Shown in pieces: positions 8,494 to 16,612 of a stretch of 64,000 nt of DNA. The first letter of the stretch is position 1. Each line of letters opens with the position of its first letter. The stretch is from Hyphomicrobiales bacterium (GTDB lineage: Bacteria > Pseudomonadota > Alphaproteobacteria > Rhizobiales > Beijerinckiaceae), in NCBI GenBank assembly GCA_016716745.1, contig JADJVD010000003.1, positions 335,899 to 399,898 of the forward strand, in the 5' to 3' direction. The translations under genes and the position numbers were made by a program. The notes below the pieces were generated by a model. That model had not been told where the DNA came from and made no database searches. It saw only the letters and a list, made by a program, of their open reading frames with translations.

Positions 8494-10059
8494 TCAGAAC
8501 GGATGATACTGGTAGGCCCAGGTCTCGGTCAGCACCTGATCGCCGGCGCGCATGTAGCAGCGCATCTCCACCGGCTCCTCGCCGGTCACCGTGAGATCGA
8601 ACTGCGCGCGCCAGTGGCCGGGCACGTCGTTCGGCACGGCCTCGGCGAAGACGTATGAGAACTCGCCGCGCGAGGCCCAAAGCACAGGCTCCGGCTTGAC
8701 GCCGAAGGGGATGGAAGCGAGCGGTCCGCCAACGAACTCGACCATGAACTTGCGCACGCCTTTCGGGCGCGGCTGGCCGGGCTGGCCGCCATTGCCGAGG
8801 CGCGTCGCCACGCAGCGGCCGAGCGGGGTGGGGTAAGGCTCGTCGGCGAGCCAGTGCATACGATAGGCGAGATCGACCACGTCGCCCGCCTTCGTCGGCC
8901 GCGCGGGAACCCACATGGCGACGACGTTGTCGTGAATCTCGTCGTCGGTCGGGATCTCGACGAGCTGCACCGCGCCCTTGCCCCAGCCGCCTTGCGGCTC
9001 GATCCATAGCGAGGGGCGGCGCTCGTAATAGACGCCGTCCTGATAATGGTCGAAGGCGCGGTCGCGCTGCAGCAGGCCGAAGCCGCGCGGATCGTCGTCG
9101 CCGAAGGCCGAGACGACGATGCGGTTCGGGTTGTTGAGCGGACGCCAGACGCGCTCGCCCGCGCCCGTCCACAGCGCGAGGCCGTCGGAATCGTGCACCT
9201 CGGGGCGCCAGTCGACGGCGGTCGGCTTCTTCGTCTCCGAATACCAGTACATCGAGGTCAGCGGCGCGAGGCCGAACCGGCCGACGGGCGCGCGCAGGTG
9301 GAAGCGGTGCTCGACATCCATGACGACGCCCTCGCCGCGGCGCATCGCGAAGGAGCAGGCGCCGACGATCGATGGGCCCTCGAGCAGCGCGTGCAGCGTG
9401 ATGGAATCGGACTCCGCGCGCGGGGTCTCGAACCAGACCTGCGTGAAATCCGGGAACTCCTCGGCGCGGCCGGCCTCGGCCACGTCCAGCGCCACCGCGC
9501 GGGCGGACAGGCCGTATTGCCGCAACGCGCCGATGGCGCGGAAATAGGCGGCGCCGAGAAAGGCGACCCAATCGTTCTTGCGCCAGTCGAGCGCGCCGTC
9601 GCGCGGCTCGCGGATCTGGAAGCCGGCGAAGCCCGCGCTCGCCGGCAGGGCGCGGGCGGGCGAGTCCGCCGGCATGTCGAACAGGGCGGGATCGTAGAGG
9701 ATCTCGCGCGCGACCGCGTTCTCGACGACATGCATGGCGACCGACTTGCGGAAGAACATGCCGAGATGGAAGAACGTCACCGGGAAGCGCCCCGGCCCGT
9801 CGGCGAACAGCGCCTTGTCGGGATTGAACCTGATCTTGCCCCAGGCGTCGTAATCGAGCCGGCCGACGATGTCGGGCGCGGGCTGCGGCGGCGGGCTGTA
9901 GGGCCGGGCCGCGAGCCGCGCCGCCATGTCGCGCAGCACGTCGCGGCTGAAGGGTTGCTCAGGTCCGAGCCGCAGCGCGGCGGTCGCCTCGCCGGGCGCC
10001 GCGAGCGCGCCGGCCGCAGCCGTCAGCAGGCCAAGAAAATCACGTCGATCCATCGTCAT
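8494..10059 (-). CDS. Periplasmic glucan biosynthesis protein, OpgG/OpgD family, Tat-exported
   Basis: The 521-residue protein starts MTMDRRDFLGLLTAAAGALA, a twin-arginine signal, which within this family is typical of OpgD (MdoD) rather than the Sec-exported OpgG. The mature part holds family blocks such as LDYDAWGKIRFNPDKALF, FPVTFFHLGMFF, WYSETKKPTAVDWRPEVHDS, GERVWRPLNNP and WIEPQGGWGKGAVQLVEIPT. The family acts in the periplasm on osmoregulated periplasmic glucan backbones. No opgH synthase is in the window. It diverges from the TRAP operon across 177 bp. OpgG versus OpgD cannot be settled without alignment, so no symbol is given. Confidence 0.88.
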   Translation of the reverse strand: MTMDRRDFLGLLTAAAGALAAPGEATAALRLGPEQPFSRDVLRDMAARLAARPYSPPPQPAPDIVGRLDYDAWGKIRFNPDKALFADGPGRFPVTFFHLGMFFRKSVAMHVVENAVAREILYDPALFDMPADSPARALPASAGFAGFQIREPRDGALDWRKNDWVAFLGAAYFRAIGALRQYGLSARAVALDVAEAGRAEEFPDFTQVWFETPRAESDSITLHALLEGPSIVGACSFAMRRGEGVVMDVEHRFHLRAPVGRFGLAPLTSMYWYSETKKPTAVDWRPEVHDSDGLALWTGAGERVWRPLNNPNRIVVSAFGDDDPRGFGLLQRDRAFDHYQDGVYYERRPSLWIEPQGGWGKGAVQLVEIPTDDEIHDNVVAMWVPARPTKAGDVVDLAYRMHWLADEPYPTPLGRCVATRLGNGGQPGQPRPKGVRKFMVEFVGGPLASIPFGVKPEPVLWASRGEFSYVFAEAVPNDVPGHWRAQFDLTVTGEEPVEMRCYMRAGDQVLTETWAYQYHPF

Positions 10060-10167
10060 ACGATCCGCTCCACAGGCGCGAGGTAAGCAGCGCCGGCGCC
10101 CAAGTCAAACCGGCGCGCCGCAAGCCGCGTCGAGCCCGCCGGCCGCGCCTCCGGCGGTCTTGTGATC

Positions 10168-10188
10168 TGTGTTCAGGCATGGAACACA
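10168..10188. promoter_or_regulatory. Perfect inverted repeat upstream of TAXI-TRAP operon
   Basis: The arms TGTGTTC and GAACACA are exact reverse complements separated by seven bases (aggcatg). The site lies 49-69 bp upstream of the TAXI start, in the divergent spacer with the glucan gene. Its size and symmetry suit a dimeric repressor of the GntR or LacI type. The cognate regulator is not adjacent. Confidence 0.5.
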
Positions 10189-10236
10189 TGGCGGCAGACG
10201 GCCATGCGCCGCGCCGCTTCAAGGGAGGATCGCAAG

Positions 10237-11193
10237 ATGAGGCAATGGAAACTGCGCGTCGGAGCCTTCGCGCTCGCGGCAGGCATGGCGCTCGGCGCCG
10301 CATCGGCCAGGGCCGACGACTTCATCAACATCCTCACCGGCGGCACGTCGGGCGTCTACTATCCGCTCGGCGTCGCGATGTCGAAGATCTACACCGACAA
10401 GATCGCCGGCGCGCGGCCCTCCGTGCAGGCGACGAAAGCCTCGGTCGAGAATCTCAACCTGCTGCAGCAGGGCAAGGGCGAGATCGCCTTCACGCTTGGC
10501 GACAGCCTCGCGCTCGCCTGGGCGGGCGATGCGGACGCCGGCTTCAAGACCAAGCTCGACAAGCTGCGCGGCGTCGGCGCGATCTATCCGAACTACATCC
10601 AGATCGTCGCCTCGAAGGAGTCCGGCATCAAGACGCTGGCCGACCTCAAAGGCAAGCGCCTGTCGGTCGGCGCGCCGAAGTCGGGCACCGAGATCAACGC
10701 GCGCGCGATTCTCGGGGCGGCCGGCATCGCCTACAAGGATCTCGGCAAGATCGAATATCTGCCCTTCGCCGAGTCGGTCGATCTGATGAAGAACCGCCAG
10801 CTCGACGCGACGCTCCAGTCCGCCGGCCTCGGCGTCGCCTCGATCCGCGATCTGTCGACCTCGGTCGAGATCAACGTGGTCGAGATCCCGGCGGCGATCG
10901 TCGACAAGATCGGCGCGCCCTATGTCAAGGCGACGATCCCGGCCAAGACTTATGGCGGGCAGGACGCGGACGTCGCCACCGCCGCGGTCGTCAACTATCT
11001 CGTCACCCGCGCCGACGCCTCGGACGATCTCGTCTACAAGATGACGAAGGCGACCTACGACTCGGTGCCCGACCTCGTCGCCGCGCATCAGGCCGCCAAG
11101 GCGATCAAGCTCGAGACCGCGCTCGACGGACTGCCCGTGCCGCTGCATCCGGGCGCGGCGAAATACTGGAAGGAAAAGGGCGTCGCGAAATAG
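10237..11193 (+). CDS. TAXI family TRAP transporter solute-binding protein
   Basis: This is the periplasmic receptor of a TRAP transporter. ATG 10237, with AAGGGAGG about 9 bp upstream, gives 318 residues with a clear Sec signal (FALAAGMALGAASARADDF). An in-frame upstream start at 10162 would place extra charged sequence before the signal and is rejected. The mature N-terminus reads ILTGGTSGVYYPLGVAMS, the hallmark of the TAXI group, with ASKESGIKTLADLKGKRLSVG near residue 125 and YLPFAESVDLMKNRQLDA near residue 170. It heads an operon with the fused permease and a DUF1850 protein. TAXI ligands are mostly unknown; dicarboxylates or glutamate-like solutes are possibilities only. Confidence 0.92.
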   Translation: MRQWKLRVGAFALAAGMALGAASARADDFINILTGGTSGVYYPLGVAMSKIYTDKIAGARPSVQATKASVENLNLLQQGKGEIAFTLGDSLALAWAGDADAGFKTKLDKLRGVGAIYPNYIQIVASKESGIKTLADLKGKRLSVGAPKSGTEINARAILGAAGIAYKDLGKIEYLPFAESVDLMKNRQLDATLQSAGLGVASIRDLSTSVEINVVEIPAAIVDKIGAPYVKATIPAKTYGGQDADVATAAVVNYLVTRADASDDLVYKMTKATYDSVPDLVAAHQAAKAIKLETALDGLPVPLHPGAAKYWKEKGVAK

Positions 11194-11210
11194 GCGACGC
11201 GCCGACCGGC

Positions 11211-11232
11211 GGCCGGAGCGAGGGCTCCGGCC
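11211..11232 (+). promoter_or_regulatory. Intercistronic hairpin between binding protein and permease
   Basis: GGCCGGAGC and GCTCCGGCC form a perfect 9-bp stem with a GAGG loop, starting 18 bp after the binding-protein stop. The following bases (gttcgcatttcg) are only weakly T-rich. Such hairpins often stabilise the upstream message or partly terminate transcription, so that more receptor than permease is made. Confidence 0.5.
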
Positions 11233-11281
11233 GTTCGCATTTCGTCATGCCGTTCAGTCATTTTTCCGCGATCGGTGACTC

Positions 11282-13432
11282 ATGAGCAACGAGGCCAACG
11301 CCCAGCCGATCGATGTCGAGCACGGGCTTCCCGCGGGCTATGGGCATGGCGCGACGGGCCGCATCGTGTTCGCCGCCGCGCTGGTGTTCGCCGCCTTCCA
11401 GATCGCCGCCTCGATCAACGCCAACCTCTTCTCCGACGCCATCACATGGGCGAGCGGCGGCGCGGCCTGGGCCAGTCCGCTCGCGGCTCTCGCCTCGCTC
11501 TCCGCGCTGAAGGTGCGCGCGTTGCATGTCGGCTTTCTGCTGCTGCTGTCGGGCGCGCTCTACGCGGAGCTGACGGCGCGCAACGGCGTGACGCGCGCCT
11601 TCTTCTGGATCGTCGGCCTCGCCGGCGCGGCGGTGGCGCTCTACCAGACGCTCGACCATGACGCGCTGCTGCTGCGCGCGGGCGATCTCGAGCAGCGCGA
11701 CATCGCCTTCGGCGTCGTCTCGCTCGCGGTCATCTTCGTCATGGTCTGGCGGATGATGGGGCCGGCGCTGCCGATCATCGCGGGCTCGTTTCTGGCCTAT
11801 GCGCTGTTCGGCCATCTCCTGCCGGCGCCGCTCAATCATCGCGGCTATGCGCTGGAGCAGGTGATCGACCAGCTCTCCTACGGCACCGAAGGCGTCTATG
11901 GCGTGCCGACCGGCGTGTCGGCGACCTACAACTTCCTGTTCATCCTGTTCGGCGCGTTTCTGGAGCGCGCCGGCATGATCCAGCTCTTCACCGACATCGC
12001 GATGGGCCTGTTCGGCGCCGCGCGCGGCGGGCCGGCAAAGGTCGCCGTGTTGTCGTCGGCGCTGATGGGCACGATCTCCGGCTCCGGCGTCGCCAACGTC
12101 GTGGCGACGGGGCAGTTCACGATTCCGCTGATGAAGCGTTTCGGCTACGGGGCGAGTTTCGCCGGCGGCGTCGAGGCGACCGCCTCGATGGGCGGGCAGA
12201 TCATGCCGCCGGTGATGGGCGCGGTCGCCTTCATCATGGCCGAGACGCTGGGCATCCCGTATTTCGAGGTGGTGGTCGCCGCGATCATTCCGGCGATCCT
12301 CTATTTCGGCGCGGCGTTCTGGTCGGTGCATCTGGAGGCCGGCCGCAAGGGGCTCTCGGGCCTGCCGCGCAGCGAACTGCCGAATGTCCGCCAGACGCTG
12401 CGGCTGCGCTGGTATCTCATCCTGCCGCTCGCCGTTCTCGTCTACCTGCTGTTCGCCGGCTATACGCCGCTGTTCGCCGGCACGATCGGGCTGGCGCTCA
12501 CCGTCGTCGTCATCCTCGCCGGCTCGCTCGGGGCCGAGATCGCCGCGCCGATGCTGCGCGTCGTCTTCTGGGTCGGGCTTGCGGTCGCGACCTCGTTCTT
12601 CCTGCGCTACGGCGTCAATCTCCTGCTCGCCATCGTGGCGCTGCTGCTTCTCGTCTCCGCCTTGACGCGCGGCGGGCGCGAGACGCTCGCGCTGCTGCGC
12701 GACTCGCTCGCGGACGGAGCGCGGCAGGCGCTACCGGTGGGCCTGGCCTGCGCGCTCGTCGGCATCGTCATCGGCGTGATGACGCTGACGGGCGTCGCCA
12801 CCATCGTCGGCAATGCGGTGATCGGCCTCGGCAAGGACAATCTGTTCCTCGCGCTCGTGCTGACGATGGGCTTCAGCCTCGTGCTCGGCATGGGCATCCC
12901 GACGATCCCGAACTACATCATCACGGCCTCGCTCGCCGCGCCGATCCTCACCAATCTCGGCGTGCCGCAGATCGTGGCGCACATGTTCGTGTTCTACTTC
13001 GGCATCATGGCGGACCTGACGCCGCCGGTGGCGCTGGCGGCTTTCGCCGCCGCGCCCATCGCCAAGGCGTCCGGCCTGTCCATCGGCATGCAGGCGCTGC
13101 GCATCGCGGCGGCCGGCTTCGTCGTGCCCTACATGGCGATCTATTCGCCGGCGCTGATGTTGCAGCCTGTCGGCTACGATCCGAACAGCGTGGCGTTCTA
13201 CGTCGCCGTCGCCTATGTCACGGTCAAGGCGACGATCGCGATGGGCTTCCTCGGCGTCGCCTCGATCGGCTACGCCGACGCGCCGATCGGCTGGCCTGAG
13301 CGCCTGCTGGCGCTGGCGGCGAGCGCGATGCTGATCCTCGCGCTGCCGATGACGGACGAGATCGGCTTCGCCCTGTGCGCGGCCTTCGTCGCATGGCGCT
13401 GGATGCGCCGCCGCAAGACGGCGCCGGCGTGA
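11282..13432 (+). CDS. TRAP transporter fused permease (DctQM-type, TAXI partner)
   Basis: The 716-residue membrane protein carries many hydrophobic helices. The N-terminal quarter corresponds to the small DctQ-like part and the rest to the DctM-like channel, as in fused permeases that pair with TAXI receptors. Family blocks are GTISGSGVANVVATGQFTIP, EATASMGGQIMPPVMGA, VLGMGIPTIPNYIITASLAA and ADLTPPVALAAFAAAPIAKA. It would couple solute uptake to an ion gradient. The start ATG 11282 lies 50 bp after the intercistronic hairpin. Its stop overlaps the next start by GTGA, which implies translational coupling. Confidence 0.93.
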   Translation: MSNEANAQPIDVEHGLPAGYGHGATGRIVFAAALVFAAFQIAASINANLFSDAITWASGGAAWASPLAALASLSALKVRALHVGFLLLLSGALYAELTARNGVTRAFFWIVGLAGAAVALYQTLDHDALLLRAGDLEQRDIAFGVVSLAVIFVMVWRMMGPALPIIAGSFLAYALFGHLLPAPLNHRGYALEQVIDQLSYGTEGVYGVPTGVSATYNFLFILFGAFLERAGMIQLFTDIAMGLFGAARGGPAKVAVLSSALMGTISGSGVANVVATGQFTIPLMKRFGYGASFAGGVEATASMGGQIMPPVMGAVAFIMAETLGIPYFEVVVAAIIPAILYFGAAFWSVHLEAGRKGLSGLPRSELPNVRQTLRLRWYLILPLAVLVYLLFAGYTPLFAGTIGLALTVVVILAGSLGAEIAAPMLRVVFWVGLAVATSFFLRYGVNLLLAIVALLLLVSALTRGGRETLALLRDSLADGARQALPVGLACALVGIVIGVMTLTGVATIVGNAVIGLGKDNLFLALVLTMGFSLVLGMGIPTIPNYIITASLAAPILTNLGVPQIVAHMFVFYFGIMADLTPPVALAAFAAAPIAKASGLSIGMQALRIAAAGFVVPYMAIYSPALMLQPVGYDPNSVAFYVAVAYVTVKATIAMGFLGVASIGYADAPIGWPERLLALAASAMLILALPMTDEIGFALCAAFVAWRWMRRRKTAPA

Positions 13433-13794
13433 GCCTCTGTCTGGCGGCGGGCGCCGTCGTCACGCGGCTCGCCGTCGCCTCCTTCACGCTCGCCTGGACG
13501 CACTCGGTCGAGAAGACGCGGTGGGAGGAGGACTGGCGCGTGACCGCGCGCGGGCTGGAGATCGTCGAGGCGCGGGTGAAGGGCTCCGGCGCCGGCATGG
13601 AGCCGGGGCCGGACGCGCGTTTCGACGGGACATGGTGGCGCTGGCGGCCGAAGCTGCCTGTCGCCAACAGCGTCAGGCTCGGGCGGTCGGACGCGGTTCC
13701 GGAGGGGTGGGAGCTGTGCGCCGAAGGCGCCTGCCGCGCCGTGGCGGATGCGCGCGAGAGCGCCGATTCGGTGACGCTGTCGGTTTGCGACTGA
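13429..13794 (+). CDS. DUF1850 domain protein of the TAXI-TRAP operon
   Basis: GTG 13429 overlaps the permease stop (GTGA) and gives a 121-residue protein. It contains the DUF1850 core FTLAWTHSVEKTRWEEDW followed by GLEIVEARVKGSGAGMEPGP and DGTWWRWRPKLP. DUF1850 genes are regularly the third member of TAXI-TRAP operons, so a role in transporter function or assembly is likely but unproven. The N-terminus (LCLAAGAVVTRLAVASFTLA) is mildly hydrophobic and may be a weak signal or anchor. ATG 13393, inside the permease gene, is an alternative start. Confidence 0.8.
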   Translation: MSLCLAAGAVVTRLAVASFTLAWTHSVEKTRWEEDWRVTARGLEIVEARVKGSGAGMEPGPDARFDGTWWRWRPKLPVANSVRLGRSDAVPEGWELCAEGACRAVADARESADSVTLSVCD

Positions 13795-13803
13795 GGCCGC
13801 GCG

Positions 13804-14047
13804 TCAGCGCGCGTCTACCTTTACGGGCTCGTGCCGCATCGGCCGTCTTCACGAACACCGCCAGCGCGGCGAAGCCGAGGACGATGAACAGGATCTCGAT
13901 GGCCAACGAATAGGTGCGCGGCAGCTGCATCAGACCGCCGATGGCCCAGCCCGCCGCCCAGGACGCGCCGACGACTTCCGTGCCGACGAGGATCGTCACC
14001 GCGATCAGCGTCGAAAGGCGCGTCCAGTCGATCTTCTTCTCAGCCAC
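13804..14047 (-). pseudogene. Small two-helix membrane protein, apparent single-base frameshift
   Basis: On the minus strand GTG 14047 opens VAEKKIDWTRLSTLIAVTIL, a first hydrophobic helix (LSTLIAVTILVGTEVVGASW), a short Gly-rich link and a second helix (YSLAIEILFIVLGFAALAVF), then VKTAD. Read literally, the frame runs another 120 bp into the antisense of the DUF1850 gene with Arg-rich junk. One frame over, RHEPVKVDAR and a stop at 13804-13806 follow directly, giving an 80-residue protein with a natural-looking tail. One extra base near 13837 explains this. I do not recognise the family; it looks like a short inner-membrane protein. The GTG start lacks a strong ribosome-binding site. Confidence 0.5.
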
Positions 14048-14236
14048 GAGCGTCTCCGTCGGCGGGCCGCGCCCGCTGCTGCGAGATAGCAATCCTGACC
14101 GGCCCCGGCAACCCTGCGGACTGATCAGGCCGGATCGGGGATCTTCAGCGCGGCGTCGGCCTTCTCCTTCGGCAGCGCGCCGGCGGTTCATCCCCCGCCG
14201 CTTGCGCCGGGGCTGGCCGCGCGGCATGAGGCCGGC

Positions 14237-15829
14237 ATGACCGAATCCTCGCGCTTCCTCGCCGCCGCCTGCGCCGCGCCCCACGCGCTCGCCGCCGGGG
14301 CGGCGCGCGATCTCCTGGCGGAGGGGGCCAACGCGGCCGAGGCGGCGGGCGCCGCCGGCGCCGTGCTGGCGGTTGTCGCGCCGGATCTGAACGGGCTCGG
14401 CGGCGACGGGCTGTTCCTGCTGCGCGAGCCGAAGGGGCGGATGCTGACGGTGCGGGCGACGGGCGCGGTCGCGGCGGGCCTCTCGGCGGCGACGCTGCGC
14501 GGGCGCGGCCACGAATGGGCGCCGGCGAGCGGGGCCGACGCGGCGCTGACCGCGCCGGGCGCGGCGGCGGGCTGGGCGGCGCTGCTCGACTATGCGCGCG
14601 CGGCCGGCGGCCGGATTCCGCTCGCCCGGCTGCTCGCCCCCGCCATCTCGGCGGCGAAGACCGGCGTCGCGATCGCCGAGGCCGAGCGGCGGGCGCTGGC
14701 GCGGCTGCGCCCGGGCCTTGCCGAGGCGCCGGGCTTCGCGGCGGCCTTTCTGGTCGGGGGCGCGGCGCCGGAGGCGGGCGCCGCGCGGGCGCAGGCCGCC
14801 TTGGCGGGCGTGCTCGATCATCTCGCCCATGCGGGCCTTTCCGATTTTCATCGCGGCGACGTGGCGCGCGAGCTGGCGGCCGATCTGGCGCGCGCCGGAT
14901 CGCCGGTGACCCGCGCCGACCTCTCCGCCCTCGCCGCGCAATGGGGGGCGCCGCTGGAGACGCGGATCGGCCGGGCGCGGCTGGCGGCGGTCGGGCCGCC
15001 GGCCGGCGGCTTCGAGACGCTCGCCGTGGCGGGGCTCGCCGCCGGGTCGGATTTCGGGCGCGACGCGCCGGCCGCGCTGCATCGGCTGATCGAGGCGGAG
15101 CGGATCGCCCGCGCACTGTGGCGGCAGGCCGAGTCGCCGCCGGGCGAGGCCGAGCGCGCCCTGCCGTTGCGGGAGCGGCTGGAGGCGGCGCTGGAGCCCG
15201 CCGCGCTGGCGCGGGCCGCCGCCGCCATCGACGGGCTGCGCGCGGGGGCGGCCGACGCGCCGCGCCGCGTCGGCGGGGCGGGCCTGTGGTTCGGCGCCGT
15301 CGATTCCGACGGGCTGATGGTCGCCGGGGCGCAGACGCTCGGCGCCCTGTTCGGGTCCGGGCTGGTCTCGCCCTCGACGGGCGTGCTGATGGCGGCGACG
15401 GCCGCCGGCGCCCCGCTCGACGGCGCGGACGCGCTGCGGCCGGGGCAGTTCCCGCCGCTCGCGCTCGGGCTGTGCGCGGCCGACCATGGCGACGGCTCGG
15501 CGACCGTGTTCGGCGTCACGGGCGGGGCCGGCCAGCCGACGCTGGCGGGCCATCTGGCCGCCCGGCTTCTCGCCGGCATGGGCTCGGCCGACGCCATCGC
15601 CGCGCCGCGCCTGCGGCCCTGGGCGGACGGAGACGGCGCCGCCGTGCTGATCGAGGATCGCGTCGATCCCTCGCTCGTCGCGGCGCTGGAGCGGCTCGGC
15701 CATCGCATCGTCGCCGGCGCGCCCTACGATGAGGCGACGGGGCAGGCCGGCGCGCTGACGCGCGACCGGCGCGGCCATATCGAAGCCGCGCGCGATCCGC
15801 GCGTCGAGGCGGCGGCGGAAGGATTCTAG
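14237..15829 (+). CDS. Gamma-glutamyltransferase-like protein without the catalytic threonine
   Basis: The 530-residue protein follows the GGT fold order: an N-terminal AAAHALAAGAARDLLAEG-like helix, GLGGDGLFLL near residue 54 (compare the family's GIGGGGFM), APGAAAGWAALLDYARA near residue 103, and a small-subunit-like part with AVDSDGLMVAGAQTLGALFG and SGLVSPSTGVLMAA near residues 355-395. Active GGTs self-cleave before a TTH-S motif whose first Thr is the nucleophile. Here the matching stretch near residues 346-352 reads GAGLWFGAVD, with no Thr or Ser. No signal peptide is evident. It is probably an inactive or repurposed homologue. It is convergent with scpB, with 3 bp between. Confidence 0.75.
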   Translation: MTESSRFLAAACAAPHALAAGAARDLLAEGANAAEAAGAAGAVLAVVAPDLNGLGGDGLFLLREPKGRMLTVRATGAVAAGLSAATLRGRGHEWAPASGADAALTAPGAAAGWAALLDYARAAGGRIPLARLLAPAISAAKTGVAIAEAERRALARLRPGLAEAPGFAAAFLVGGAAPEAGAARAQAALAGVLDHLAHAGLSDFHRGDVARELAADLARAGSPVTRADLSALAAQWGAPLETRIGRARLAAVGPPAGGFETLAVAGLAAGSDFGRDAPAALHRLIEAERIARALWRQAESPPGEAERALPLRERLEAALEPAALARAAAAIDGLRAGAADAPRRVGGAGLWFGAVDSDGLMVAGAQTLGALFGSGLVSPSTGVLMAATAAGAPLDGADALRPGQFPPLALGLCAADHGDGSATVFGVTGGAGQPTLAGHLAARLLAGMGSADAIAAPRLRPWADGDGAAVLIEDRVDPSLVAALERLGHRIVAGAPYDEATGQAGALTRDRRGHIEAARDPRVEAAAEGF

Positions 15830-15832
15830 CGG

Positions 15833-16612
15833 CTATCGCCCGTGATAGACGGGCTTGCGCTTCTCCTTGAAGGCGCGAATGCCCTCGGCATAGTCCTCGC
15901 TGTCGTAGACGAGGCGGCGCAGGCCCTGCACGCGCTCGAAGCCTTGCGGGCTCATCGGATGCGCGCCGGCCAGAATGCGCAACTGCTCCTTCATCACGGC
16001 GATGGAGAGCGGCGCGTTGGCGACGATGTCGCGCGCCATCGCGTAGGTGAAGGCCTCGATCTCGTCGAGCGGGACGACGTGGTTGACGAGATCGGCGCGC
16101 AGCGCGCGCCCGGCCGAGATGGGCTTTGCGGTGAACGCCATCTCCTTGACGACGCGCAGCGCCGCGCCGTTCATGAAGGTCAGCATGCCGGAGATGTTGT
16201 AGGGCACGCCGAGCTTGGCGGGCGTGACCGCGAAGGTGGCGTTCGGCGCAGCGATGACGAGATCGCACGCCATCACGACCTCGCAGGCGCCGCCCCACAC
16301 GCCGCCCTCGATCATCGCTATGACGGGCGCGGGAAAATTCTCGACGCAGCGGATGAGAAGCCGCAGCGGATCGTCCCAGCCCAGCGGATCGCGCCGGCCC
16401 TCGGGCAGCTCCTCGACGTCATGGCCCGCCGACCACACCTTGACGCCGGGGCGCGCGCGCAGGATCGCGACGCGCGCCTCGCGGCGCCGGAAATCCTCGA
16501 GCGCGTCGACGATCTCCTGCACCAGCGGCGCGGCGAGCGCGTTGCGCTTGCCGAAATGATCCAGACAGATGGTTGCGACGCCGCCGTCAAGCGTCGTCTC
16601 GATCATGCCCAT
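15833..16612 (-). CDS. scpB: Methylmalonyl-CoA decarboxylase (crotonase fold)
   Basis: The 259-residue protein strongly resembles E. coli ScpB/YgfG along its full length, which decarboxylates (R)-methylmalonyl-CoA to propionyl-CoA. Diagnostic blocks are VWSAGHDVEELPEGRRDPL near residue 60, including the active-site His, GGVWGGACEVVMACDL near residue 100, LGVPYN near residue 138 with the active-site Tyr, and YDSEDYAEGIRAFKEKRKP at the end. ATG 16612 has GGGGGG about 7 bp upstream; the long upstream frame extension is low-complexity intergenic DNA. No methylmalonyl-CoA mutase or CoA-transferase lies nearby; an acyl-CoA dehydrogenase follows upstream on the same strand, 612 bp away. Confidence 0.88.
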   Translation of the reverse strand: MGMIETTLDGGVATICLDHFGKRNALAAPLVQEIVDALEDFRRREARVAILRARPGVKVWSAGHDVEELPEGRRDPLGWDDPLRLLIRCVENFPAPVIAMIEGGVWGGACEVVMACDLVIAAPNATFAVTPAKLGVPYNISGMLTFMNGAALRVVKEMAFTAKPISAGRALRADLVNHVVPLDEIEAFTYAMARDIVANAPLSIAVMKEQLRILAGAHPMSPQGFERVQGLRRLVYDSEDYAEGIRAFKEKRKPVYHGR

